Source: Stutzerimonas kunmingensis
GTDB taxonomy: Bacteria; Pseudomonadota; Gammaproteobacteria; Pseudomonadales; Pseudomonadaceae
DNA length: 64,000 nucleotides
Assembly: GCF_014764705.1 (NCBI RefSeq)
Contig: NZ_JACXXG010000008.1
Location: 62,001-126,000, forward strand
Direction of reading: 5' to 3'
The position numbers and the translations under genes are program-made. Positions within the stretch are counted from its first letter, which is position 1; each line of letters begins with the position of its first letter. Positions 11,546 to 20,724 of the stretch are shown here, one piece after another. Under the pieces are notes generated by a model, which did no database searches, was not told the origin of the DNA, and was given only the letters and a program-made list of their open reading frames with translations.

Positions 11546-14263
11546 TCACGCCGGGCCAACGCCCATCCGACGCAACAGCGCCTTCTCGATCTCCAGAATC
11601 ACTAGCACGGCCACGCCGGCCAGCACCACCAGCACACCGGTCGCCAGCGGCAACGCCTCGGACGCGAACAGCGACTGCATGAACGGCGCGTAGGTGAACA
11701 TCAGCTGCAGGGCGAACACACCGAACACCGCCACCAGCACCCGCGGCGTACCCTTGACGCCCTGCACGGTGAAGGAAGGCGCCTTCAGATAACGCACGCT
11801 GAACAGATAGAACACCTCCATGCACACCAGCGTGTTGACTGCGACGGTGCGCGCCGCCTCGATCGTCGCGCCCTGCGTCAGCATCCACTGGTACATGCCG
11901 AAGATGCCGGCGAGAAACAGCGTCGAGACGAAGAAGATCCGCCAGATGACGAAACGCGACAGCATCGGCTCGTCCGGTCGCCGCGGTGGGCGCTGCATGA
12001 CGTCTGCCTCGGTCGGCTCGAAGGCCAGCACCATGGCCAATGCCACCGAACTGACCATGTTGACCCACAACACCTGCACCGGCGTGATCGGCAGGGCGAT
12101 GCCCAGCAGCACCGCCAGCAGCAGCGACAGCGACTCGCCGCCGTTGATCGGCAGCAGAAAAGTCACAGTCTTGCGCAGGTTGTCGTAGACCGTCCGCCCC
12201 TCTTCCACCGCGTGGGCAATGGACGCGAAGTTGTCGTCCGCCAGCACGATGGCGCCGGCCTGCTTGGCCGCCTCGGTGCCCTTCATGCCCATGGCCACGC
12301 CGACATCGGCCTGCTTCAGCGCTGGCGCATCGTTGACGCCATCGCCGGTCATGGCGACCACCTCGCCATTGGCCTGCAGCGCACGCACCAGGCGCAGCTT
12401 GTGTTCCGGGCTGGCGCGGGCGAACACCCGGGCCTCGGCGACGGCCTGGCGCATGGCCACTTCATCCATCAGCTCCAGCTCCGGCCCGGTGATCGCCTTG
12501 ATGTCATCCCCCATGCCCAGCTGTCTGGCAATGGCACTGGCAGTGACGCCGTGGTCGCCGGTGATCATCACCACGCGAATGCCAGCTGCACGGCACTGCG
12601 CCACTGCACGGATCGCCTCGTCACGCGGCGGATCGATAATGCCGACCAGCCCGAGCAGGGTCAGCTCGCTGGCAACGTCGGCATGCTCGATCGCCTCCTT
12701 GCCAGCCGGCAGCCTGCGCCGCGCCAGCGCCAGCACGCGACGACCGGCCCGCGCCTGCGCCTCGACCTGTTCATGCCAGTGCGACTGATCCAGCAGCCGC
12801 TCCTGGCCGTCGGCCTCAAGCTGCCGCGCGCACATGGCCAGGACCCGTTCCGGCGCGCCCTTGACCAGCACTTCGCTGCCGCCTTCGCAGGCGTGCAGAG
12901 TCGCCATGAAGCGGTGTTCCGACTCGAAGGGAATCACGTCCAGCCGCGGGCGGTCGACGTGGAGGTTGGCCGGCGACAGTCCTGCCTTCATCGCCAGGGT
13001 CAGCAACGCGCCCTCAGTGGGGTCGCCGGCAAGGGTCCACAGTCCATCCTTCTCGTGCAGGCTGGCGTCGTTGCACAGCGCCGCGGCTTCGGCAAGCGCG
13101 CTGGCTGCCGGCGTGCGCGCTGCCAGCGCCGCCGGTTCGACTGCCACGCCCTCGAACAGCAACGCACCTTGCGGTGCATAGCCCGCGCCTTCGACCTCCA
13201 GTGCCTGCCCGGCGCAGATCACTTCCTGCACCGTCATCTCGTTGCGCGTCAGGGTGCCGGTCTTGTCCGAGCAGATCACCGTCACCGAGCCCAGCGTCTC
13301 CACTGCCGGCAGGCGCCGGATCACCGCATTGCGACTGGCCATACGCTGCACGCCGATGGCCAGGGTGATGGTCATGATCGCCGGCAGCCCCTCGGGGATC
13401 GCCGCGACCGAAAGCCCCACCGCCGCCATGAACATCTCGCCGGCGCCCATGCCGCGCACCAGCGTGCCGAACAGGAACAGCAGAGCGCCCGCGGCCAGGA
13501 TCACGGCCGTCAGCGCCCGGCCGACATCGGACATCTTGCGCAGCAGCGGCGTGGTGCCCTGTTCGACGGATTCCAGCATTGTCCCGATACGCCCGATCTC
13601 GGTCGCCGCGCCCGTGGCGACCACCACCGCACGCGCCTGGCCCTGGGTCACCAGCGTGCCGGCATAGCCCATGCAAAGCCGATCACCGATGGAAGCATCG
13701 GCGGCCACGGCCTCGACCTGCTTGTCGACTGGCACCGATTCGCCGGTCAACGCCGCCTCGTCGATACGCAGGTTGCGCGCCTGCAGCAGCCGCACGTCTG
13801 CCGGCAGGCTGTCGCCGGAAGCCAGCAGTACCACATCCCCGGGCACCAGTTCGGCGGCATCGAGGTTCTGCTGGCGACCATCGCGCAACACCACCGCGTG
13901 CGGCGCCAGCAGATGCCGAATCGCCTGCAGCGCTTTTTCCGCCTTGCCCTCCTGAACGAAGCCGATCACCACGTTGACCACCACCACCGCCAGGATCACG
14001 AAGGTGTCGACCAGATGCCCCATCAGACCGGTTACCAGCGCCGCGGCGATCAGCACATAAAGCAGAAGATTGTTGAGATGACGCAGCAGGCGCTGCCAGA
14101 CACTCGCCGGCTTGGCCTCATCGAGCCGATTGGGACCGTATTGCAGCAGGCGCTGTCGGGCCTGTTCGTGGCTGAGGCCGGCGCTCGAGGACTCCAGTTC
14201 GAGCAACGCCTCATCGCTCTGCCGAGCATGCCAGCGGTTCGACTGTGTTTGCGGGTCGGGCAT
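11546..14263 (-). CDS. P2-type cation-transporting ATPase
   Basis: A 905-residue P-type ATPase. An N-terminal cation-ATPase domain ([19 protein letters not shown]) is followed by membrane helices, the actuator loop with [15 protein letters not shown] in helix 4, the phosphorylation site [25 protein letters not shown] in the nucleotide domain, and [22 protein letters not shown]. The [20 protein letters not shown] segment resembles Ca2+-ATPases more than heavy-metal pumps, so Ca2+ or another hard cation (Mg2+, K+/Na+) is likely, but the ion is not proven. ATG 14263 follows AGGGGGA. A 15-residue upstream extension is possible. It has no operon partner. Confidence 0.88.
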   Translation of the reverse strand: MPDPQTQSNRWHARQSDEALLELESSSAGLSHEQARQRLLQYGPNRLDEAKPASVWQRLLRHLNNLLLYVLIAAALVTGLMGHLVDTFVILAVVVVNVVIGFVQEGKAEKALQAIRHLLAPHAVVLRDGRQQNLDAAELVPGDVVLLASGDSLPADVRLLQARNLRIDEAALTGESVPVDKQVEAVAADASIGDRLCMGYAGTLVTQGQARAVVVATGAATEIGRIGTMLESVEQGTTPLLRKMSDVGRALTAVILAAGALLFLFGTLVRGMGAGEMFMAAVGLSVAAIPEGLPAIMTITLAIGVQRMASRNAVIRRLPAVETLGSVTVICSDKTGTLTRNEMTVQEVICAGQALEVEGAGYAPQGALLFEGVAVEPAALAARTPAASALAEAAALCNDASLHEKDGLWTLAGDPTEGALLTLAMKAGLSPANLHVDRPRLDVIPFESEHRFMATLHACEGGSEVLVKGAPERVLAMCARQLEADGQERLLDQSHWHEQVEAQARAGRRVLALARRRLPAGKEAIEHADVASELTLLGLVGIIDPPRDEAIRAVAQCRAAGIRVVMITGDHGVTASAIARQLGMGDDIKAITGPELELMDEVAMRQAVAEARVFARASPEHKLRLVRALQANGEVVAMTGDGVNDAPALKQADVGVAMGMKGTEAAKQAGAIVLADDNFASIAHAVEEGRTVYDNLRKTVTFLLPINGGESLSLLLAVLLGIALPITPVQVLWVNMVSSVALAMVLAFEPTEADVMQRPPRRPDEPMLSRFVIWRIFFVSTLFLAGIFGMYQWMLTQGATIEAARTVAVNTLVCMEVFYLFSVRYLKAPSFTVQGVKGTPRVLVAVFGVFALQLMFTYAPFMQSLFASEALPLATGVLVVLAGVAVLVILEIEKALLRRMGVGPA

Positions 14264-14469
14264 TGGATCCCCCTGATCTTGATTCGATGATGCCGGAAAC
14301 ACCGGCAACGCTGGCCCATCAGAGCCGAAACAGCGCCCCTATGACCACCGCCGCGAAACCGCTTGCAACACTCGCACGACGACCAGATGTCGCACCCCAG
14401 CATTGCTGCACGCGCGCGTCGCAGCCGCGCTATTCTTGCCGGTCAGTCATGACCTACCGAGGACGCAGC

Positions 14470-15150
14470 ATGCAAAAAACAGCACTCATCATCGGCGCTT
14501 CCCGCGGTCTGGGCCTCGGCCTGGCGAAACAGTTCTGTGCCGCGGGCTGGCAGGTGATCGCCACGGTGCGCAACCCGCAGCACGCCGAAGCCCTCAGCCA
14601 GATGCCGCAGGTGCGCGTCGAAACGCTGGATATGGACGATGCAGGCAGCGTAGACCAGCTGGCCGCCCGCCTGGGCGATACCAGACTCGATGTGCTATTC
14701 GTCAACGCCGGCGTCGCCGGCCCGCAGGGCAAACCGGCCACGCAAGCCACTCAAACGGAAGTCGGCCAGCTGTTCTTCACCAATGCCGTCGCACCGGTGC
14801 GCCTGGCCGAGCGGTTGCTGCCGCTGGTCGATCCTGCGCAGGGCGTGATCGTCTTTATGAGTTCCATCCTCGGCAGCGTCGAAACCGGTCCGGGCATGGG
14901 CATGGACCTGTACGGCGCGAGCAAGGCCGCGCTGAATCACATGACCCGTACCTTCGTCGCCGGACTGGGCGAGACCCGGCTGACCGTGTTGTCGATGCAT
15001 CCCGGCTGGGTCAAGACCGACATGGGCGGCGACCAGGCGCCACTGGATGTCGAGACCAGCACGCGCGGTATGCTCGAGCAGGTTACCCAGGCCATTGGAC
15101 AGGGTGGGCATCGGTACCTGGATTACCAGGGCAATCCGCTGCCCTGGTGA
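14470..15150 (+). CDS. Short-chain dehydrogenase/reductase
   Basis: A 226-residue classical SDR. The NAD(P)-binding Rossmann glycine motif is GASRGLG at residues 9-15, NAG is present in LFVNAGVAG, and the active-site Tyr and Lys are in DLYGASKAALNHM, with a Ser-Ser pair upstream (VFMSSILG). It is a monomeric-length enzyme, with the substrate unknown. ATG 14470 is preceded by ACGCAGC, a weak ribosome site. An inverted repeat GGTCA-GTCA-TGACC lies at 14441-14454, directly before the start, and could be an operator. Confidence 0.85.
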   Translation: MQKTALIIGASRGLGLGLAKQFCAAGWQVIATVRNPQHAEALSQMPQVRVETLDMDDAGSVDQLAARLGDTRLDVLFVNAGVAGPQGKPATQATQTEVGQLFFTNAVAPVRLAERLLPLVDPAQGVIVFMSSILGSVETGPGMGMDLYGASKAALNHMTRTFVAGLGETRLTVLSMHPGWVKTDMGGDQAPLDVETSTRGMLEQVTQAIGQGGHRYLDYQGNPLPW

Positions 15151-15348
15151 TGACGGCCACAAGGGTTATCTCGGGAGTCGGATTGGCCGCTCCCGCTACC
15201 CAACCCTTGGCAGCCCTGTGACAAACCCACCCCAAACCCTTTATCTTCCTCCCCCGGCGAGGCATCCACCGCTCCGCCTCCTGGATCAGCAGACAGGGCA
15301 TAACTGAGCTGGCTACTCTGAACTCAACCATTCAGGAGAAAGCCGGCC

Positions 15349-16704
15349 ATGGCTGCTCATCGAATCTGGATCAAGAATCCCCTCGCCCTCTTCACTGCCA
15401 ACGACCAGAAAGCCCCAGGCGGACTGGTGATCGAAGACGGTGTCATTACCGAACTGCTTGCCGCCGGCGCCACGCCCGCGCTGCCGGTGGATGAGACCTC
15501 CGACGCTCGTGAGCACGTGGTATTGCCGGGGCTGATCAACACCCACCACCACTTCTACCAGACCCTCACCCGCGCCTGGGGGCCGGTGGTCAACGAGCCG
15601 CTGTTCAACTGGCTGCTGACCCTCTACCCGGTCTGGGCGCGGCTCACGCCGCAGGCGCTGCAGCTGGCGAGCAAGGTGGCGCTGGCCGAGTTGCTGCTGT
15701 CCGGCTGCACCACGGCAGCGGATCACCACTACCTGTTTCCGGGCGGGCTCGAGGATGCCATCGACATTCAGGTCGAGGCCGTCCGCGAGCTGGGCATGCG
15801 CGCCATGCTCACCCGCGGTTCGATGAACCTGTCCAAGGAGAACGGCGGGCTGCCCTGCAAGAGCGTGGTGCAGGACGCCGAGACGATTCTTGCCGACAGC
15901 GAGCGGCTGATCGATAGCTACCACGAGCGCGGCGACGGCGCGCAGATCCAGATCGCCCTGGCGCCCTGCTCGCCCTTCTCGGTCACCACCGACATCATGC
16001 GTGCCTGCGCCGAGATGGCCGAAGCGCGCGACGTACGTCTGCATACCCATCTGGCCGAAACGCTCGACGAGCAGGAGTTCTGCGCGAAGCGCTTCGGCAT
16101 GCGCACCGTGGATTACCTGCAGAGCGTCGGCTGGCTCGGCCCGCGGACCTGGCTGGCGCACGGCATTCACTTCAATCAGGTGGAGATCCACCGCCTGGGC
16201 GCGGCTGGGGTCGGCATCTGCCATTGCCCAAGCTCCAACATGCGCCTGGCCTCCGGTATCTGCCATACGCTGGAGCTTGAGGACAAGGGCGCCATCATCG
16301 GCCTGGGCGTCGACGGTTCGGCCTCGAACGATGTCTCCAACATGATGCTCGAGGCGCGCCAGGCGCTGTTCATCCAGCGCTTGCGCTACGGCGCCGAGAA
16401 GATCACGCCAGAGAAGGTCCTCGGTTGGGCCACCCGCGGCTCGGCGCGCCTGCTCGGGCGCGGTGACATCGGCGAACTGGCGGTTGGCAAGCAGGCCGAC
16501 CTTGCCCTGTTCAAGCTCGACGAACTGCGCTTCTCCGGCAGCCACGATCCCGTCGCCGCGCTGCTGCTGTGCGCCGCCGACCGCGCCGACCGGGTGATGG
16601 TTGGCGGCAAGTGGCGTGTCATCGACGGCCAGGTCGAAGGCCTCGACGTACAGAGGCTGATCGCCGATCACCAGCAGGCGGCCCGGCAGCTGGTAAACGG
16701 CTAA
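15349..16704 (+). CDS. 8-oxoguanine deaminase
   Basis: A 451-residue amidohydrolase that would convert 8-oxoguanine to urate, feeding the urate pathway further along this window. The metal site is complete: NTHHH (H66-H68) near the N-terminus, HTHLAETLDEQEF, WLAHGIHF, and GVDGSASND with the metal Asp. The sequence corresponds to the Pseudomonas PA0142-type enzyme rather than to cytosine, atrazine or guanine deaminases; guaD is a separate gene at 24177. A good ribosome site, CAGGAGAAAG, precedes the ATG. It opens the purine region; a binding protein gene follows after about 200 bases. Specificity is by family resemblance only. Confidence 0.87.
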   Translation: MAAHRIWIKNPLALFTANDQKAPGGLVIEDGVITELLAAGATPALPVDETSDAREHVVLPGLINTHHHFYQTLTRAWGPVVNEPLFNWLLTLYPVWARLTPQALQLASKVALAELLLSGCTTAADHHYLFPGGLEDAIDIQVEAVRELGMRAMLTRGSMNLSKENGGLPCKSVVQDAETILADSERLIDSYHERGDGAQIQIALAPCSPFSVTTDIMRACAEMAEARDVRLHTHLAETLDEQEFCAKRFGMRTVDYLQSVGWLGPRTWLAHGIHFNQVEIHRLGAAGVGICHCPSSNMRLASGICHTLELEDKGAIIGLGVDGSASNDVSNMMLEARQALFIQRLRYGAEKITPEKVLGWATRGSARLLGRGDIGELAVGKQADLALFKLDELRFSGSHDPVAALLLCAADRADRVMVGGKWRVIDGQVEGLDVQRLIADHQQAARQLVNG

Positions 16705-16831
16705 TCGGCAATGATCGAGGCTTGCACCAAAGCTGGGCGCCGTGGATTACTGGCGCACCAGCGCAAGCCCCGACCTGGCATCAGCGTCGAGTCGAAGCGC
16801 CCGCAATCCGGCACAACGAAGGTATCTGTCC

Positions 16832-16858
16832 AGTTGGTCAGCTTTTTGCTAACCAGCT
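16832..16858. promoter_or_regulatory. Imperfect dyad upstream of the BMP-family binding-protein gene
   Basis: AGTTGGTCAGC and GCTAACCAGCT flank TTTTT and pair at 9 of 11 positions. It lies about 50 bases before the start of the binding-protein gene, in a 203-base gap. It could be an operator or a short stem in the leader. Nothing else in the gap is recognisable. Confidence 0.35.
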
Positions 16859-16907
16859 ATCAGCCAACACAGGCTCTGTAGCTAGACAAACAGGAGCGTC
16901 ATCCGCC

Positions 16908-17999
16908 ATGCAGAACAACACTCGGAAAACCCTGCTGCGCACACTCGCCGCAGCGATCGGCTTCAGCGCCGCACTGACGACCGCAGCGGCGTCGGCTGCC
17001 GATCCGTTGAAGGTCGGCTTCGTCTATATCGGCCCGATCGGCGACCACGGCTGGACCTACCAGCACGAGCAGGGCCGCAAGTACATGGAGGAGAAGCTCG
17101 GCGACAAGGTGAAAACCAGCTTCGTCGAGAACGTGCCGGAAGGCGCCGATGCCGAGCGGGTCATCCGCAACATGGCTAAGAGCGACTACGACCTGATCTT
17201 CACCACCTCCTTCGGCTACATGAACCCCACGCTGAAAGTCGCCAAGCAGTTCCCCAAGGTCACCTTCGAGCACGCCACCGGCTACAAGCAGGCGAAGAAC
17301 GTCGGCACCTACCTGACCCGTTCCTATGAAGGCCGCTATGTAGGCGGCTTCCTCGCGGCGAAGATGACCAAGACCAAGAAGGTCGGCTACATCGCCTCCT
17401 TCCCGATTCCGGAAGTGATCCGCGACATCAACGCCATCCAGCTGGCGCTGGACAAGTACAACCCCGGCACCGAGATCAAGGTGGTGTGGGTCAACACCTG
17501 GTTCGATCCGGGCAAGGAAGCCGATGCCGCCAACGCGCTGATCGACCAGGGCGTCGACGTGATCTTCCAGCACACCGACAGCCCGGCCCCCATCCAGGCC
17601 GCCGAGCGTCGTGGCGTCTATTCCGTCGGTTACGCCTCGGACATGCAGCACTTCGGGCCGAAGGCCGTGCTGACCTCCATCGTCAACGACTGGGGCCCGC
17701 ACTACACCAAGTCCGCCGAAGCGGTGATGGCCGGCACCTGGAAATCCGAAGACTTCTGGGGTGGTCTGGCCCAGGACAGCATCAGCCTACCGATCAGCGA
17801 TCTGGTGCCGGCCGATGTGAAGACCGAAGCCGAAGCGATCATCGCCAGCATCAAGAGCGGTGAATTCCACCCGTTCACCGGCCCGATCAAGGACCAGGCT
17901 GGGGAAGTGCGCATCGCCGAGGGCGAGACCGCCAGCATCAAGGACCTCGCTTCGATGAATTACTACGTCGAAGGCGTCAAGGCTGAAATGCCGAAGTAA
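16908..17999 (+). CDS. BMP-family ABC transporter substrate-binding protein
   Basis: A 363-residue periplasmic binding protein of the basic membrane protein (Bmp/PnrA) family, which bind nucleosides and related purine compounds. A Sec signal ends ASA-ADPLKVGFVYIG; there is no lipobox Cys, so it is soluble. The family landmarks GPIGDHGWTYQHEQG, FTTSFGYMNPTL, FEHATGYK, RYVGGFLAAKMTK and GVDVIFQHTDSPAP are all present. Its place between 8-oxoguanine deaminase and xdh suggests a purine base or nucleoside ligand. No ABC ATPase or permease gene lies in the window, so its transporter partners must be elsewhere. Confidence 0.9.
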   Translation: MQNNTRKTLLRTLAAAIGFSAALTTAAASAADPLKVGFVYIGPIGDHGWTYQHEQGRKYMEEKLGDKVKTSFVENVPEGADAERVIRNMAKSDYDLIFTTSFGYMNPTLKVAKQFPKVTFEHATGYKQAKNVGTYLTRSYEGRYVGGFLAAKMTKTKKVGYIASFPIPEVIRDINAIQLALDKYNPGTEIKVVWVNTWFDPGKEADAANALIDQGVDVIFQHTDSPAPIQAAERRGVYSVGYASDMQHFGPKAVLTSIVNDWGPHYTKSAEAVMAGTWKSEDFWGGLAQDSISLPISDLVPADVKTEAEAIIASIKSGEFHPFTGPIKDQAGEVRIAEGETASIKDLASMNYYVEGVKAEMPK

Positions 18000-18000
18000 G

Positions 18001-18136
18001 CGTCACCCGCGCCGGTCCGGCCGGCGCACTGCGGAATCTGCGTGCCGTCCCGCCACCTGGCGAACCGCACGCAGGGGGCATTGCCCTCGAAAGCCGCCGG
18101 TACGAGAAGACCGGCGGCGCCGTACCGGAGTCAGCC
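18001..18136 (+). other. Densely structured intercistronic leader
   Basis: Three perfect hairpins lie in 136 bases. A 7-bp stem with a 5-base loop is at 18009-18027 just after the binding-protein stop. An 8-bp outer stem (18038-18045 with 18067-18074) encloses a CGCC-ACCT-GGCG stem-loop at 18051-18062. A 9-bp stem is at 18093-18118, shortly before the next ATG. No U-run follows any of them. The first probably acts as the partial terminator or stabilising hairpin usual after binding-protein genes; the others could be regulatory RNA structure. Confidence 0.5.
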
Positions 18137-19111
18137 ATGAATTCACTGCCCATCATCGATATTTCCCCGCTCTATAACGCCGACGTGGCCGGCCATCTGG
18201 CCGTCGCCGAGGCGATCGACCGCGCCTGCCGCGAGTGGGGCTTCTTCTACATCAAGGGTCATCCGATCAGCGCCGAGCGCATCGCCACCCTCACCGACCA
18301 TGCCCAGCGTTTCTTTGCGCTGCCCGCCGAAGAAAAGCTGAAGATCGACATCACCAAAAGCCGCCACCACCGCGGCTACGGTGCCGTTGCCACCGAGCAG
18401 CTGGACCCGAGACAGCCGTGCGACCTCAAGGAAACCTTCGACATGGGTTTCCATATGCCTGCAGATCACCCGGAAGTGCTGGCCGAAAAGCCACTGCGCG
18501 GGCCCAACCGTCATCCGATCCAGATCGAAGGCTGGACCGAGCTGATGGAGGGCCATTACCGCGACATGCAGGATCTCGCCTGCACCCTGCTGCGTGCCAT
18601 CGCGCTCGCCCTGGGCATCGAGCGGGACTTCTTCGACAAGCGCTTCGTCGAGCCGATCAGCGTATTCCGCATGATCCACTACCCGCCCCGGCAGACGGCC
18701 ACTAGCGCCGATCAGCAAGGCGCCGGCGCGCACACCGACTACGGCTGCGTCACCCTGCTCTATCAGGACCAGGCCGGCGGCCTGCAGGTGCAGAACGTCA
18801 AGGGCGAATGGATCGACGCGCCGCCCATCGAAGGCACCTACGTGGTCAACATCGGCGACATGATGGCGCGCTGGAGCAATGATCGTTACAAGTCGACGCC
18901 ACATCGCGTGATCAGCCCGCTGGGCGTGGATCGCTATTCGATGCCATTCTTCGCCGAGCCGCATCCAGACACCGAAATCAGCTGTCTGCCCGGCTGCTAC
19001 AGCGACGACAACCCACCGAAATACCCCAGCACCACGTGCAGTCGGTACATGCTCTCACGCTTCGCCGAGACCTACGCCTACCGACGGCAGAGCGAGGCCG
19101 AATCGGCCTGA
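18137..19111 (+). CDS. 2-oxoglutarate/Fe(II)-dependent oxygenase, isopenicillin-N-synthase type
   Basis: A 324-residue enzyme of the plant/IPNS-like non-haem iron oxygenase family. The N-terminal DIOX region (PIIDISPLYNADV, WGFFYIKGHPI) is followed by a jelly roll with iron ligands H199 and D201 (GAHTDYGCVTLLYQD) and H256 (STPHRVISPLG), and a 2-oxoglutarate-binding Arg-x-Ser in DRYSMPFF. Homologues (PA0147-like) sit in purine gene clusters of pseudomonads. Whether it acts on a purine, such as a xanthine-type dioxygenase, is inference from position only. It precedes xdhA by about 160 bases. Confidence 0.85.
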   Translation: MNSLPIIDISPLYNADVAGHLAVAEAIDRACREWGFFYIKGHPISAERIATLTDHAQRFFALPAEEKLKIDITKSRHHRGYGAVATEQLDPRQPCDLKETFDMGFHMPADHPEVLAEKPLRGPNRHPIQIEGWTELMEGHYRDMQDLACTLLRAIALALGIERDFFDKRFVEPISVFRMIHYPPRQTATSADQQGAGAHTDYGCVTLLYQDQAGGLQVQNVKGEWIDAPPIEGTYVVNIGDMMARWSNDRYKSTPHRVISPLGVDRYSMPFFAEPHPDTEISCLPGCYSDDNPPKYPSTTCSRYMLSRFAETYAYRRQSEAESA

Positions 19112-19187
19112 GCGGGCTTTACTTGCAGTAGGAAAAACCGGGCGATGGCCACCTAGCCCTCGCCCGAGCTGCGCGCGCATGCCGCAT

Positions 19188-19224
19188 TGACTTTTGAGTC
19201 AGGAATAAGTTGACCGAAAAGTCA
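19188..19224. promoter_or_regulatory. Two RutR-like boxes (TGAC-N6-GTCA) before xdhA
   Basis: TGAC-TTTTGA-GTCA is at 19188-19201 and TGAC-CGAAAA-GTCA at 19211-19224, spaced 23 bases (about two helical turns). The second, read on the other strand, is TCTGACTTTTCGGTCAAC, which differs at one base from the site at 26723-26740 before the purine permease. The E. coli RutR consensus is TTGACCAnnTGGTCAA. The second box overlaps a possible -35 TTGACC (19210-19215) with GATAAT at 19231-19236, though that 15-base spacing is short. A repressor or activator of xdhABC is likely. Confidence 0.6.
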
Positions 19225-19272
19225 GATAGCGATAATTTGCGCGTCAGAACAACAACAGTCGGAGGCACCGCC

Positions 19273-20724
19273 TTGATCCAGTTTCTCCTCAATCGTGAGC
19301 TGCGCAGCGAGCAGACTCTCGACCCCAATACCACGGTGCTGCAGTACCTGCGCGAACACCGCGGCAAGACGGGCACCAAGGAAGGCTGTGCCTCCGGCGA
19401 CTGTGGCGCCTGTACCGTCGTGGTCGGCGAACTGGTCGGCGATCGGCTGCGCTACCGCACCCTGAATTCCTGCCTGACCTTCGTCTGCGCCCTGCACGGC
19501 AAGCAACTGATCAGCGTCGAAGACCTCAAGCATCAGGGTCAGCTGCACAGCGTCCAGCAGGCGATGGTCGATTGCCACGGCTCGCAGTGCGGCTTCTGTA
19601 CTCCCGGCTTCGTCATGAGCCTGTTCGCCTTGCAGAAGAATCGCGGCGACGGCGTGCAGACCTACGATCCACACCAGACCCACGAAGCCCTGGCCGGCAA
19701 CCTCTGCCGCTGCACCGGCTATCGCCCGATTCTCGAAGCCGCCGAACAGGCCTGCTGTGCTAAGCAGCCGGACCAGTTCGATGCCCGCGAAGCCGAGACC
19801 ATCGCCCAGCTGCAGCGCATCGCGCCGCGTGAAACGGCCGAACTCAGCGACGGCGAAAAGCGCAGCCTGTCGCCGCTGACGGTCGCTGAGCTGGCCGAGC
19901 TGTATGCCGCCAACCCGCAAGCGCGGCTGCTCGCCGGCGGCACCGACCTGGCGCTGGAGGTCACCCAGTTCCATCGTGAGCTGCCGATGATGATCCACGT
20001 CGGCCAGATCGCCGAGATGAAGCAGGTCCAGCTCACCGACCGCCATATCGAGATCGGCGCCGCCGCCCCGCTGACCGACTGTTACGCCGCGCTGGCCGCC
20101 GAGTACCCGGATTTCGGCGAGCTGCTGCAGCGCTTCGCCTCGCTGCAGATCCGCAACCAGAGCACGCTCGGTGGCAACATCGGCAACGCCTCGCCGATCG
20201 GCGACTCGCCGCCGCTGCTGATCGCCCTGGGTGCCGCAGTTGTCCTGCGCAAGGGCGCCAGCAGCCGCACCCTGCCGCTGGAGGATTACTTCATCGACTA
20301 CAAGGTCACCGCGCGCCAGCCCGGAGAATTCATCGAGAAGGTACGAGTGCCGCGCGCCACACCGGATCGCCTGTTCCGCGCCTACAAGGTTTCCAAGCGA
20401 CTGGACGACGATATCTCCGCTGTCTGCGCCGCGTTCGACCTGCAGATCACCGATGGCGTGGTCGCCGATGCCCGGGTCGCCTTTGGCGGCATGGCGGCGA
20501 TTCCCAAGCGCGCCGCGGCCTGCGAGGCGACCCTGAACGGCGCGCCCTGGAACCAGCAGACCGTGGAGACGGCCTGCGATGCACTGGCCGAAGACTTCAC
20601 GCCGCTGACCGACTTCCGCGCCAGCCGCGAGTATCGCCTGCTGGTCGCACAGAACCTGCTGCGCAAGTGCTTCCTCGAACAACATGCACCGAAGACCGAG
20701 ACGAGGGTGACCGCTTATGTCTGA
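19273..20724 (+). CDS. xdhA: Xanthine dehydrogenase small subunit (FeS/FAD)
   Basis: A 483-residue subunit of the Mo-dependent enzyme that oxidises hypoxanthine and xanthine to urate. The plant-type [2Fe-2S] ligands are in EGCASGDCGACTVV (C39, C44, C47); the second cluster is CGFCTPGFVMS and CRCTGYRPI; an FAD-binding domain starts near residue 195 (LLAGGTDLALEVTQ, then LGGNIGNASPIGDSPP). The start is TTG 19273, giving the usual IQFLLN N-terminus, with GGAGG at 19261-19265. The longer frame from TTG 19210 begins inside the promoter and operator and is rejected. It overlaps xdhB by 8 bases. Confidence 0.93.
   Translation: MIQFLLNRELRSEQTLDPNTTVLQYLREHRGKTGTKEGCASGDCGACTVVVGELVGDRLRYRTLNSCLTFVCALHGKQLISVEDLKHQGQLHSVQQAMVDCHGSQCGFCTPGFVMSLFALQKNRGDGVQTYDPHQTHEALAGNLCRCTGYRPILEAAEQACCAKQPDQFDAREAETIAQLQRIAPRETAELSDGEKRSLSPLTVAELAELYAANPQARLLAGGTDLALEVTQFHRELPMMIHVGQIAEMKQVQLTDRHIEIGAAAPLTDCYAALAAEYPDFGELLQRFASLQIRNQSTLGGNIGNASPIGDSPPLLIALGAAVVLRKGASSRTLPLEDYFIDYKVTARQPGEFIEKVRVPRATPDRLFRAYKVSKRLDDDISAVCAAFDLQITDGVVADARVAFGGMAAIPKRAAACEATLNGAPWNQQTVETACDALAEDFTPLTDFRASREYRLLVAQNLLRKCFLEQHAPKTETRVTAYV

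Noticed and set aside
12212-14290. A 692-codon plus-strand frame opposite the P-type ATPase
   Set aside because: Antisense shadow with low-complexity His/Arg/Gln composition; no ribosome site and no domain.
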